Assembly (NCBI RefSeq): GCF_905171775.1
Contig: NC_053492.1
Span: forward strand, 278,462,938 to 278,526,937
Length of the DNA stretch: 64,000 nt
Direction of reading: 5' to 3'
DNA from: Rana temporaria
Lineage: Eukaryota; Chordata; Amphibia; Anura; Ranidae
Shown: piece by piece, positions 1 through 11,600 of the stretch
Position numbering within the stretch: the first letter of the stretch is position 1
How the letters are laid out: each line of letters starts with the position of its first letter
Notes under the pieces: model-generated
Databases searched by the model: none
What the model was told of the DNA's origin: nothing
Seen by the model: the letters and a program-made list of their open reading frames with translations, nothing else
Program-made: the position numbers and the translations under genes

Positions 1-1085
1 ATATATATACATATATATTATTTCATACATCTACATGCCTCATGTAAAGTCCCTACCCACCAATTTGTCCCTTTATAGTTGTTGTGAAATATGTAGTACA
101 CAGGTAATCCCCATTGCTCTAGATACTCCCATGATATCATGTTTTACATTTGGAAGAGTCAGTATATCCTAACTATAATCTGAATAAGTACTTACAGCAC
201 CACATACAATACTTCTTTGCTGCCTAAATTCAGCTCCCAACTCTTGTCCTGACACACCTTGGCATCGACTTTCCTTTCTTGGCTATGTCTCTTGCTCTGC
301 CAACAATTAGCCCTGTGAACACTGACAATCAAGAATCCTGTTCAATTTCAATAAAACGGACTGGAACAATGTACTTTATAGCATCTGTTTATTTCCTTGC
401 CACATTTTGTCATTTGGCTGTTCTCTTCCAAAAGCTACTTGTCTAGCAGACACCCCTGCCAGTAATGTTATATCCATATTCCTGTAAGACAGACTACCCC
501 CTCACATTTCCACCATACCAGCCTAATAGACTGTCAAGTTTCCAGAAAGCCTAGGCTTTGTTATGTCTCTATATGTTGCTATATAACACAGCATTGCACA
601 CAAATAAACATTGATAATATGGTGATATATGATAATTATTTTCAGAGCAGGGAACTGAACACTGGTTGAATACAATTTATATAACACAAATATCCATAAT
701 CTCTAATCCTTCGCTAATGGTTAACCAGACCTTAAAACGTAACACATCCAAAACCTGAACCCTAATAATAAATCCCATCCCTAAAATATCAGGTTCTACT
801 GACCAACTGATTCCCACTATTCCCAAATCTCTCTTGCACCCAAAGTTGTGTATAAAGCATAGGCATTGACTGACTGCCTCTGCCCCAGGAGAAAACCATT
901 GCCTATGCCTCATTCGGAACCCGCTTTTGGCTGTGGCTATGAACTAAAAAAAAAGCAGTAAAAATGTAATCTGGATCAAGTTTGATACAGAGGACAGTGT
1001 GTTTCTCTTTTTTCAGGTAAAAGATAGCACGAGGAGTAGGTAGACTTAAAGTTAATTTCCGATGTTTGGTCTGATTAAACACTTA
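1..1085. other. AT-rich DNA, no gene seen
   Basis: The stretch opens with a short AT microsatellite. No frame shows a recognisable protein, and the one open frame on the minus strand (677-913) has no family resemblance. I see no RNA gene and no clear transposon ends. Confidence 0.5.
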
Positions 1086-1093
1086 CCCTAACT

Positions 1094-1278
1094 CAGTGTT
1101 TCTCAATTCCAGTCCTCAGGCCCCCCCAACAGGTCAGGTTTTCAGGATTTCCATTATTTTGCACAGGTGATTTGATCAGTTTCACTGCCTTAGTAATCAC
1201 CACAGCCTTTTCATCTGAGGGAAATCCTGAAAACCTGACCTGTTGGGGGGGCCTGAGGACTGGAATTGAGAAACACTG
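1094..1278. mobile_element. hAT-type MITE with 8-bp TSD
   Basis: A 185-bp non-autonomous element whose two ends are long inverted repeats of each other. Each end starts CAGTGTTTCTCAATTCCAG and the pairing runs for about 55 bases. It is flanked by a perfect 8-bp direct repeat CCCTAACT at 1086-1093 and 1279-1286. An 8-bp duplication with ends beginning CAG is the standard mark of hAT insertion. It has no coding capacity. The nearly perfect arms mean a transcript would fold into a hairpin. Confidence 0.9.
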
Positions 1279-1543
1279 CCCTAACTGTAACTTTTAACCT
1301 GACTCTTAAAGGGAAGTTTGGGGGCATGGCTTGTGTGCACACAAGATGACTGCCTGAGCTCTAAACTCCTCACAACTGACCAAAACTGACCACTACAGGG
1401 CAGGAATACAGCCCAATCGAGCCCCACAGGATGCTCCTACACTCCCGCGGCACTCAGCGCAATGATGTCCCACAAGCGGGGCCAACCTATCCTCCCTGAT
1501 ACACAAGTTTTCCGCTGATATGCAGCATATGGGGGATAGAGTA

Positions 1544-2966
1544 TGTAGCACTACCCCCGAAGGAGCTGCTGGTTTAGATTTGGGCCTGCACTATGCCTGT
1601 CAATCCCCAGAATTTGGCTCGATCCCTCCCTGGCACAAATGAACAACAATGTGTTTGGGACCCCCAATTGGTGATAGGGGACCCCACCAATAATAAATGT
1701 AGTAAAATGTTGTTACCTTGATGTTGTTCGCCTGCTACACAGCTACAAAAGCCAGAATTCAACACAAGATGTAGCTTAACCAGTGGTAAAATATTTACTT
1801 GGTAAAATAATAGAACAATGGTTATGCAGTAAACATTCAATACATACAGCTCCCTGTATAAATCAATGGAGTACCACTGGTTTAAAATATCTCTGTAACC
1901 AGACCCCCATAGCGCAACCTGAGGGACAGACTTGAGTGAGGGTGTGGTGGAGGAATCTCCCAGTGCACTAACTTCAACACTGGGGCACCTCTCCACCAAG
2001 TCTCACGTAAACAATAGAAAACACAACGTAATGCAATCACTTATATTAATCACATAAAGTCACAACGGTATGGCTCCCCCTAGTGGACAGTTCAACTGGT
2101 GCATGTCCTGTAGCCACAATTTGCAATGATAGAAAAACAGGTGACTGTTTCTTTAAGAGTCAGTTAATCTTCAGCTAGCCACGTTGGTGCACTTAGTTAA
2201 TTGTAATCCAATCACAAGGTGGAGAAAGCATAAACACTCGAAGTATAAAGTGGTATGAAGTTAAAACGTCAATCCTCCCAGACCAATGTACCGTTCATAG
2301 GTGTAGTGTATCCCTGCTTAGGACACTGCAAATGTCAGCACATGCAAGTGGAACTATAAACCACCCAACTTCCTTGGAAGTGGAAGCGGATAGGCAAGTG
2401 CCCTCTCATCAAATGGGGCCTTCCCTCGCTGGACTGCTCAATCTGGACTCCGCTTGGCTCTCAACCTCTCTGGAACTCGTGATCCCTGATCCTCCGTGCA
2501 GCTGCTCACAAGGTGCCGTGGACAGGTGGTTCTGGATGCTGTGGAACGTAGACCGGTCCCTCTCTGGTCTGATCAGCGAGGCTGTATCAAGTATCCCTCT
2601 CTGGCTAGGCGATCTGCTCTCAGTCACTGTAGGCCCAGGCTCCTCGGGCCTAGAAAACTTTCAGCAGGCCTCAGCACAGGCCTCCTGCCGGCTTGAAGAT
2701 GGCGTCCCGAGAGAGAGAGAGCTGAGGGCGCGGCCATCTTTAAATAAGTCCTCCCATAAAGCCATGCGCGGCGCACTGCCCTCTGATAGCACAGTGGGCA
2801 CCGTAGTGTCTGTGCTACCCACTATAATAGAGTCTTTGTCTCTGGGTAACTGAACCAAACAAGTTGTAATGAACTAGCATGAAACAAACACCAGAGGGAG
2901 CCAACTTATATTCAAAGCACAAATTGCAGTCCTTTAGGATGCTTGCAAGGGTAATACCTTGCTACA
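1544..2966. mobile_element. Solo LTR (or short non-autonomous LTR element)
   Basis: A 1423-bp segment starts TGTAGCA and ends TGCTACA, a perfect 7-bp inverted pair with the TG...CA ends of an LTR. It is flanked by the 4-bp direct repeat AGTA at 1540-1543 and 2967-2970. A TATA-like motif lies near 2243. The 173-codon open frame at 2332-2853 has no recognisable domain and is probably accidental. I see no gag, pol or env, so this is best read as a solo LTR left by recombination. The 4-bp duplication fits an ERV1-like or Gypsy-like integrase; the family is not determined. Confidence 0.75.
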
Positions 2967-2976
2967 AGTACATTAT

Positions 2977-3663
2977 ATGGAAAATAAAATTAAGGAATGC
3001 ACTGACACAGTAAATGATCTGGTAGATGCCTATGCAGAGAAAAACTAGGAATCTATGTGGATCAAGGCAAAGCTGGTGGACCTCAAGGACCGCTCTAGAT
3101 GCAATAACATTAAAATATGCAACATCCCTGAATCCATTGCACCCGCAGAGCTGCGCACATACGCTAGCACTATGTTCTCTGCACTTCTACCAGAATTGCC
3201 TTCAGTAGAGCTCACTACTGACTGTATTCACAGAATACCTAAACCGCGCCACCTAGAAGAAGCTATCCCCAGGGATGTGATTCTGCGGATCCATTTCTTT
3301 CAGGCCAAGGAACAAATCCTATCAAAGACCAGGGAGACTCCCACACTCCCAGCACCATATTCAGATATCCAATTGTTTGCAGATCTCTCACGATTTACAC
3401 TACAAATGAAAAGACAACTGAAAACGGTGACAAAAGCTCTTAATAACCACAAGATTACCTACAAGTGGCGCAACCCGGCAACCATACTGGCTACTTATAA
3501 TGGAGCCCCACACATAATTTCCACAATGTAAGGAGAATTGAAACTTCTACACCAGTGGGGTATCATCCCGGAACTCCCACGCAACCCTCCCGAACACAAC
3601 AGGAAACTCAACCCCTTCTCCTTTGGGAACAACCGTGGAAACTTCAAGCCCAATCACAAATGA
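2977..3663 (+). pseudogene. L1 ORF1 protein relic (RRM and C-terminal domain)
   Basis: ORF1 of L1-type elements encodes an RNA-binding chaperone with a coiled coil, an RRM-like domain and a C-terminal domain. Here one frame runs from 2977 to a TGA at 3661-3663, broken by an in-frame TAG (3046-3048) and TAA (3529-3531). The segment around 3070-3130 has the typical LxDRSRxNN-like entry to the RRM. Later come DVILRIHFF and the IQLFADLS motif that also occurs (as IQIFADLS) in the intact ORF1 at 13494-14654. The same frame continues upstream across the LTR into 1513-1543. It is a dead copy of a family related to, but distinct from, the large LINE. Confidence 0.8.
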
Positions 3664-3700
3664 CTGATCTTACCCTGCTAACATGACAGCAATATGTCCG

Positions 3701-4670
3701 TTCAGGTTTCATGCTCATTCAACCAGCTTTTTGCACTTTCCCCCAAGATCGGTCAGCACCTCTCTATAGTTACACGCGGCTGACGTGTTTATTTGTGCTT
3801 TATTTTCTTTTCTTCTTTTTTTTCTCCTTTTGTTTATTCTCTCCTTATTTCTGTTAAATCCATTTTTGTACTTACCGTCAAAGGAAAATTTGAACACATA
3901 ACCTGAAATTCTAAATCTTAAACCTTTCTGTAAAGTCCATCTTCAGGGAAAGGAAAATCCCACCTTTGCAATGGGGCTGTTAAATGCTTGTTTAGGTTTA
4001 GAGGGCCAAAAAAAGCAGTTTTACCCCATAATCCTCTGCCTGGCAGCCAGTGCTCTCTTCTACTTAACTGCACTCCAGTGGTAGACTGTCCCACAATGCC
4101 CTCATGTCCAGTGCAGGATGACTACACTTGATAATGTTAGAGGACTTGAGACCACTAAAACAAATGAGGAAGAGGCTATGATGTCCGGTCTTACAACCTG
4201 GAGGGAGCCTGTGGGAGAAGGGTGGTCAGTTATTTAAAATTCTTGCCACTCGTAGACCTAAATGAGAATTTAAATTCTAAATTTAAAGTTTGGAGTTAAA
4301 TAAAAAAATAAAAAGCAACTGTACTTAACTCCATGTCCCCCACCAGCTCTAATACCAAGAACTTGGCAATCATATAACCACTGATCACTCAGTTCCCAGT
4401 CCACTCAGAGCAGAGAGTGGTGACTGTCAGTGCTCTCCATTCTGCCCTTCTAGTGCTCACTGGAAAGCTTGGGGAGGAGGGGGTGGGAGCAGCTGGAGGC
4501 TAAGCCAGCTGCCAATCAGGCATCCGGGTGGACCCCAGCAATATGGTCAGGATCCTTCCAGAGCCTGAAGCACCTCTGTGATGTCAGCTGACAGTAGGGT
4601 TTAGCCCACTGTCAGCTGATTCTGTGTCACAGGAGAGCAAAAGAAAGTTCACTTATGTGACCCAGTGTCA
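3701..4670. other. No gene seen
   Basis: The first part (to about 3960) is pyrimidine-rich and may be the inter-ORF region of the L1 relic. The rest, including a short GGGAGGAGGGGGTGGG run near 4470, shows no coding signal and no clear transposon ends. Confidence 0.4.
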
Positions 4671-4674
4671 GGGC

Positions 4675-4739
4675 CTAGGGTTTGAACTCGGAACCTCTGC
4701 TGTGCCAGGCAATTTCTCTTCTTGCTAAGCTACCTGGTA
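4675..4739 (-). repeat. tRNA-derived SINE head (A and B boxes)
   Basis: On the minus strand TAGCTTAGCAAG (4721-4732) resembles a tRNA A box. GTTCAAACC (4679-4687) matches the B-box consensus GWTCRANNC. Their starts are 45 bases apart, close to the 44 seen in tRNA. The acceptor and T stems do not pair well, so this is not a functional tRNA gene. A tRNA-derived SINE head or tRNA relic is the likely reading. The body and tail of the SINE were not delimited. Confidence 0.4.
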
Positions 4740-5560
4740 TGTTGGACAGTTCCCTGAACAATTTCTTGAATGATCCTGTCTTATACTTTGTTTGTCTTGA
4801 ACCCTGACTTCTTAGCTCCTCCCATATACTTCCTAATTTAATCCATGATTCTGCACTTCCTGTTTGCCAGATTAATGTGCTCTCTCCAGGAAGTGTCTCA
4901 CTCCTATCTTCCATGCTGCTGTCCATATTTTTTTACCACTCGTTATCGACCTTTGGCTTGTTCTTCAACTACGCTTCTGGCTGATCCCAACCTGCAACTA
5001 TTCTTTATCAAGCTTTGGATTATTTACTGACTACACTTCTGTTTGATCCCTACCAGCTGTGACACATGTTGGATGCACAGGCCTGTCTTTCTACTAGATA
5101 AAGCTACAGTCTTATATTGTACAAAGCACAAAGCAAAAGGGCCCGATGTTTCATATTTATGCTTTCTTAATGTCTAGTCATTTCATTTTGAACTACTATA
5201 ATGTGTAAGTCTGGCTGTTCTCAACCCTACTCCATAAATTATTATTATCCATCTAAAAAACGTACACATATATTTTTATTCACAGAGAGTATTCTACACT
5301 AGAAAAGTTGTTCCAATGGGGTCAATGGGACACACCCCAGGTGTGGACATGAACTAGGCAATTTACTTCCCCCCAAACTTGCTGGGTATTGGAGAGAGAT
5401 AGTGTCAATGAACTCTAAAATGTTACTAGTGAACATTGACTTAGATCCTGAAGTTTGCTGGGCATGTTAAATAAAAAGAAATATTAACCAGCCATGATAA
5501 TACACACTATTAGACTATATCCCCTAACCCACCAACACATTACTATTTAAAAATCCTTTA
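4740..5560. other. No gene seen
   Basis: Moderately AT-rich DNA. Segments near 4940-5060 repeat the theme 'gatcccaacctgc / gatccctaccagc', suggesting an old dispersed repeat. No ORF or RNA gene is recognisable. Confidence 0.4.
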
Positions 5561-5650
5561 GACCTTTATCTTTATATGTATACACAGAATATATATTCTT
5601 CCAGTTGAGCATAGAAGTCATGTAATAACACACTTTGTTTTGAATAGGCC
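5561..5650. repeat. 90-bp direct repeat, copy 1
   Basis: This segment begins GACCTTTATCTTTATATG and is repeated at 5851-5940 with only a few substitutions, for example GTTGAGC against GATGAGC. The two copies are 290 bp apart. It is either a local duplication or the ends of a short element; no function can be assigned. Confidence 0.85.
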
Positions 5651-5850
5651 TTTCACTATTTCACTATTGGAAAATACTATGTCAGTGCTACCCCAATTAG
5701 AGAAAAGGCAAAATTTCAGCACAGGGGCTATCCCTAGAAATTATTGAAATTGTGGAATGGATAGTTATCCTCATCTGAACTAATAGCACATCCACATATG
5801 ACCCAGGGATATATACATAGTAACTGCAAACCTTCAACACCACAAGGGTA

Positions 5851-5940
5851 GACCTTTATCTTTATATGTATACACAGAATATATATTCTTCCAGATGAGC
5901 ATAGAGGTCATGCAATAACACACTTTGTTTTGAATAGGCT
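5851..5940. repeat. 90-bp direct repeat, copy 2
   Basis: Second copy of the segment at 5561-5650, in the same orientation. Both copies end in TTTTGAATAGGC. Confidence 0.85.
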
Positions 5941-7042
5941 TTATTATGATATGATAATTCAAGAGTGGTTATATAAGCTTTGCAGTTTACACTCCATAGT
6001 GGATTGATTATATATGTTTTTGTGCAGTATTTCTACATGTTGATCCTTCTCTGTGAACCCATGTTGACTTTGAATACCAACTCAAGTTTAATTTAAAGGA
6101 AATTAAAACAACTGAAATTTTCCTAAGACATGATTGGTTGGTTAAAGTGAACACTAGACTTCATGTTATTTACTGATCTCAGTGACCATGCACTTTGCTA
6201 TGTGAACAAGTTATACTCCTTTAGTAAATCAACACCAGTGTTTGTGTCATCAAAACAGTATGTTGATCTGTGTATGGTGATGTGTGTCAGTCTGTTACGG
6301 TCACTATACAGTATATAAACTGCACTTTCCTCAGAAAAACATTCCCACCTTGTATCCCCAGGGCACTGCCTTAACTTTTAAAAATGCAGTCGTAAGTGAA
6401 TGCAGTATTTGTTTTTTTTCCTGAAATGTTTGAATTACGTTCAGTTGATGGAATCAAACAATTTATTTTTTTCCTTTCAAGTAGTCATAGTAAAGCAATC
6501 TTCTAAGCAATTGTTTCAACGTCACTGAAGACATTAGAAAAAGCATTGTGTGTGTTCCTGGTCTACAGTCTCTCCTGTGATGTCATGTGAACGATTTTAA
6601 ATTACCTTTCAAATTCCTGCACTTTCAAGGAGGATAATTTCACTTGTAATTCAGAGGAAGTATAATTAGGATTCTGCTGTTTAGCTTTGCATGGTTATTT
6701 AGTAATGATATGGCAAATTTGTTACATGAGAACATCTATGTCAATAGAGGGGTGGGGAGTTGTTTTCCAAGTACGATTATTGCTTTTTTAAACTAAGGAA
6801 TTACATGAAAGTATACTAAAATGTAATTATAGTTTGACATAAAAAATAAAAAAAAATATTTGGAACATATGCCTTTGTGAAGGAAGAACTAGTTTACTGT
6901 GCTATATAAATCCTAACAATTAAAAATTAAAATGTTCTTTAATTTTATATTTGCATATATCTTTTGGTAAGGGAATTGAACTGGTCTAAATTGACGAAAA
7001 TTTGTATTTTTAAAAGTCATGTGACTAGGAATGATATAGACT
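5941..7042. other. No gene seen; short foldback relic near 6200
   Basis: AT-rich sequence with no coding signal. CTTTAGTAAATCAACACCAG (6211-6230) matches the terminal repeat type of the foldback MITE at 27442-27579, so a worn copy of that family probably ends here. Confidence 0.4.
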
Positions 7043-7047
7043 CAGAG

Positions 7048-7788
7048 GGCCAGATTCACAAAGAATTGCCCTGGCGCAGCGTATCAGAGATACGCTACGC
7101 CGTCATCAGAGATACGCTACGCCGCCGTATCTTACCTGGCGGAATTTCAAATCCAGGAAGATTTTGCGCCGTAAGTTATGGCGGCGTAGTGTATTTCTCT
7201 GCGCGTATTTCAAATTGGGCGGGTAGGGGGCGTGATTCATTTAAATGAAGTGTGTCCCAGTGCCGATTGAAATGCGAATGCTCCGTTTCAAAATTTCCCG
7301 CCGCGCTTTGCGCGAAATGACGTCGCACCGACGTCATTTTTTTAACTGAGACGTGAGTTACATCCTTTCCTATTAACGGACGACTTATGCAAAAAAAAAA
7401 AAATTCAAAATTCGACGCGGGAACGACGGCCATACTTTAACATGGCAAGTCTATCTATACGCCACAAAATAGCAGCTTTAACTATAAGCCGGGAAAAACC
7501 GACTAGCGACGACATAAGAGAATGCGACGGCCGCGCGTACCTTCGTGGATCGACGGAAAAAGCTAATTAGCATACCCGACGCGGAAAACGACGCAAACTC
7601 CACCCAGCGGGCGCCGAAGTATTGCACCTACGATCCGAAGGCGTACAAAGCCATACGCCTTTTGGATTGAAGCCAGAAGCCGTCGTATCTTGGTTTGAGG
7701 ATTCAAACTAAAGATACGACGTGGCAAATTTTAAAGTACGCCGGTGTATCAGTAGATACGCCGGCATACTTGCTCTAAGAATCTGGCC
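7048..7788. mobile_element. CpG-rich MITE, GGCCAGATTC family, copy 1
   Basis: A 741-bp element with ends GGCCAGATTC / GAATCTGGCC, flanked by the 5-bp direct repeat CAGAG (7043-7047 and 7789-7793). The interior is CpG-rich against an AT-rich background. It has many short CGTATC/GATACG inverted motifs and a GACGTC block near 7320-7340. It encodes no protein. A 5-bp TSD fits few DNA transposon superfamilies, so I leave the superfamily open. Related copies lie at 15015, 25087, 36917, 43513 and 47436. Confidence 0.85.
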
Positions 7789-8610
7789 CAGAGTTTCCAT
7801 GTAGTATAAAAACAACTCCATTGCTTTTTTGTTTTTAACATTATTATTATTAGATTATTATTACATTGCTGACCTTGGTTGGGACACTTGTTTCAACGTC
7901 ATCAGTTCTAACTACTGAGCCATCATGCTGTGTTAGCTATTCATTCCTTCTACATAACTGTTCCCATTCCTGGCTATCAGGATTTTGGTCTTGAGCACTA
8001 TACTTTACTATACTGTATATGTAATTATTATATTTACATACACATGCACAAGACAAAAATGACCCAATATTTATTTACAGATTTTTATTGAAGGTTTTAT
8101 CAAAACAAAATGCCAGAAGACAATGGCACATTACAGTACATAGCTTATGTTATAACAGAGATCTGCAGTTATTCGTCTAAAAACAATGCAAACATATCAT
8201 AGCCTCTCAGCCAGACTATAGTGTCCGTGGTTGTGCTGGCTGCCTTGTGTCTGCCCGTAAGGCAGCCAGGCTTGTATACTACCGCTGCGCGGGCCCCGTG
8301 ACACTCATCTCCCCGGGCGCCCCTCTAGGGTTCACACTGCGCCCTGGGAGCCAAGGCCCCGGAGTCCCACGCCGCCCCATATAGCAGCGCACGGCCTATG
8401 TGACTCAAGGTGTCTGCCTGCAACTGCGCCTGCAGTCAATATGGGTAAATATCACTTAATGACTAAATGCACTGCTAACTGAACCGCACACCCAGCGAGG
8501 TGCAGAAGTAGGGAGAGAGAGAGAGAGACACGTGGGATGGAGAGGAAAGGGAAAAAGAAAAAAAAGAGGAAAGAGAAGAAAGAAAGGGGAAGAGGGACAG
8601 AGAGATGTCT

Positions 8611-11600
8611 TTATGTGTGGAGTGGAGTGCTCCCACCCCCAGGCTGTATCCCTGGTAGAAGGGACACCCCGCAGTATGTAGCCCAAGGCTCCCACACCGA
8701 CCTGAATTTCTCCGATTGGTCCGCACATTTCGCTACTATCTGCTCCTGTGACATTATCCAGGAGACTTTTCTCTTAAACGCCAGGAAGGAGACTGAAGGC
8801 TTCTTCCATGCCTTAGCTATGGTCATTTTGGCCCCCAACAGTATGAAAAATGCTAAGCTCTGGGATAGTTTAGGTAGACCAGGGATACACTGGTTCAACA
8901 GTGCAACATTAGGCTGCGGTGAAATCACTGTCCCCAGCAGGGCTCCGGTGGCACGGAAAACCTTTTTCCAGAAAGACTCTAATGCGAGGGCAGGACCACC
9001 ACGTGTGGTACATGGAGCCCCCCAATTCACAGCCCCTAAAACATTGTGGAGAGGTCCCTGGGAACATTCTTGCCAGCCTGGAGGGGACATAATACCACCG
9101 CACCAAAAGTTTTAGGCTTGCCTCTATAAGGCACACATTCATAATACCTTTGTACGCCCTTGTGGAGGCGCGATACCATACCGCAGTGCTCCAGGAATTG
9201 TTCAAGTCCTCCTCCCAGGCCCGTGCATACGATGGCTTCTCCTTCTTAGACATCAATGCTGCGTAAATCAGGGATATTCCACCCCTCTGATCCGTTGTGT
9301 TTGCACACCAGTGTTCATAGGGGGTTATGGAGGGGGGGACCGACTTCTCCGTCCACATAGAGTGGAGATAATGGGAGATTTGTGTAAACCGAAAGAGCTT
9401 GCTGTCGGGCATATCCAGTTTTTTCCTACAGTGTGGTAGGGAAAGCGGTCCCGCTGGGGATAGATAGTGTCCTATCCTGTATAAACCTTTGTCTGTCCAC
9501 CACCGGAATGCCCTAATATCCAACCCTGGTGGAAAGTCGGGATTATGAAACAAATGTCTCAGTGGTTTCAGGGGGGAAATCAGGGAGTGAAGGGAGTAGA
9601 GTCTGGAGCAGAGGGCAACAGAGTGGGACAGTGTTGGGGCTAGAATGGCTGGTCTGCGTCTGGGGTCGCCCCCTAAAATGAAATCAATGGTGTGTAATGG
9701 GATGGCTTGTCGCTCCATGGCTATCCAGTCGGGTTTTGGTCTGTTCGAGAAAACTGCCGATATTTGTGCCAGTTGGGCTGCTCTATAGTACCCCCAAAGG
9801 TTGGGAAGCCCAATTCCCCCCTCCGTCCGAAGCCGATAGAGTATGCCCGAGGGACATCTATACCCCTTTTTCCCCCAGACGAATCGGACAATCTCTGATT
9901 GAAATTTGCTAAGGAACTGTTTCTTCACCGGGATTGGTAGGGCCCGGAAAAGGTACAGAAGACGTGGGAGCAGGGTCATTTTAACCGTGTTCACTCTGCC
10001 CAGCCATGACAGCCCACATTTAGTCCAACGCATGATATCCCCTTTACCTCGGAGGATCATAGGGGGGTAGTTGGCCTTGAAAAGGTTATTGATGTCGGGC
10101 GTCAATTTGATACCCAAATATGGGATGTGCGTGGAGGTCCAGGTGAAGGTAAAATTACTAGAAAGCTGTTTGAGTAGATCGGGGGGGACAGAGATATTCA
10201 TCGCTAGGGATTTCCCCAAATTCACTTGCAAACCCGAAATCTCACTGAAAACCCGTAGTGTTTTAAGAATGATTGGAGTGGACAGCAGGGGTGATGTGAC
10301 AAAGAGCAGGAGGTCGTCCGCGTATAGGGCGCATTTGTGTTCCCTTGGACCACAGGTAACCCCCTTGACGTCTGGATTTGCTCTCAGGGCCACTGCCAAA
10401 GTTTCTATGGCCACCGCAAAAAGGAGCGGGGAGAGCGGACACCCCTGTCTGGTTCCCCTGCCTATGGCGAATGTCTCCGAGTATCTGCCCATGAGGCGTA
10501 CCTGTGCAGCGGGGCGTGAGTAAAGCGACTGTATGAGGCTAAGGAAGCTAGGGCCAAATCCCCATCTACCCAGAATTCCATTTAAGTATTCCCAGTCTAT
10601 GGAGTCGAAGGCCTTGTGGAGGTCTATGGACAGCAGGAAACCCTTTTGGGGTGCACCTCCATCCCATTGTGATTTAAGTAGGGAGATTACATCAATGGCG
10701 CGTCTGATCTGATCCGTTCCCTGTCTCCCAGGGATGAAGCCCACCTGATCCTTGTGTATATAAGATGCGATGAAACTCGATAGTCTGTTTGCTAAGATTT
10801 TTGTCATAATTTTAATGTCGTTATTAATCAAAGATATGGGGCGGTAATTACACACTTCGCTAGGGTCCTTATCTGGTTTCGGTATGACCGAAATGTAAGC
10901 CGAGTTTAAATCAGCCCCCAGCCGGGCTCCATCCCTGAGAGAGTTGAACAGTCGCGTCAAGTGGGGAGCCAAACATGTGCCGAATTTCCTATAGTACCCC
11001 GTGGAGAAGCCATCCGGCCCCGGGGAGGAGCCTAACTTCAGGGACTTAATGGTCGCTAATACTTCCTCCTGCGTGAACGGGGAATCCAAAAGGTCCCTAT
11101 GCTCCTCAGTAAGAGAAGGCAGAGGTAGTTCCGCCAGAAACTCTTTCCCTGCCGGGCTGAGGGGAGAGCCGGCCGGTTTATAAAGGTCCGAGTAGAACCG
11201 TAGGAAGGTGTCCATAATTTTGGTCGGGTTCTGCGTCAATTCACCCGTGGCCGTTTTGATTTTAGGGAAGGCTAATGATCGCTGCTTGGGGCTCAATTTA
11301 GTGGCCAGCCGGGAGCCCGTCCTGTCAGTTTGGGAATAAAATTTCGCCCCGGTCCACCGAAGGTGTTGTTCGGCCGCCGTCGTTAGGGAGAGATTAAGTA
11401 GGGCCCGCGCCTTGTCCAGTCGGGAGAGCAGTTCAGTCGTGGGGTGGCGTTTGTGGTTCTTTTTTAATGTGCGGAATTCCTCCTCGAGTTTAAGCGTGTC
11501 CGCCCTATGTTCCGCTCTAAGCTTCGCTGCTAGCTGAATCAATTTCCCCCTGACCACCGTCTTGTGCGCCGCCCAGACCGTGGACGCAGAAACCTCCCCT

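Larger units (their letters stand above)
1321..3700 (+). mobile_element. L1-like LINE relic, 5' part, split by an LTR
   Basis: Degraded 5' portion of an L1-type retrotransposon on the plus strand. The 5' untranslated part starts near 1321 and an ORF1 start region (ATG at about 1471) follows. The ORF1 coiled coil is interrupted at 1543 by the LTR described separately and resumes at 2971. No ORF2 is present, so the copy is truncated or was deleted at its 3' side. The exact 5' end and any TSD were not resolved. Confidence 0.65.

Noticed and set aside
2332..2853. 173-codon plus-strand frame
   Set aside because: Lies wholly within the solo LTR, overlaps other open frames on both strands and has no recognisable domain.
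4675..4739. Functional tRNA gene
   Set aside because: A and B boxes are present but acceptor and T stems do not pair; kept only as a SINE or relic candidate.
8537..9115. 192-codon plus-strand frame starting with a Lys/Glu run
   Set aside because: Antisense to the C-terminal part of LINE ORF2 and its 3' UTR.
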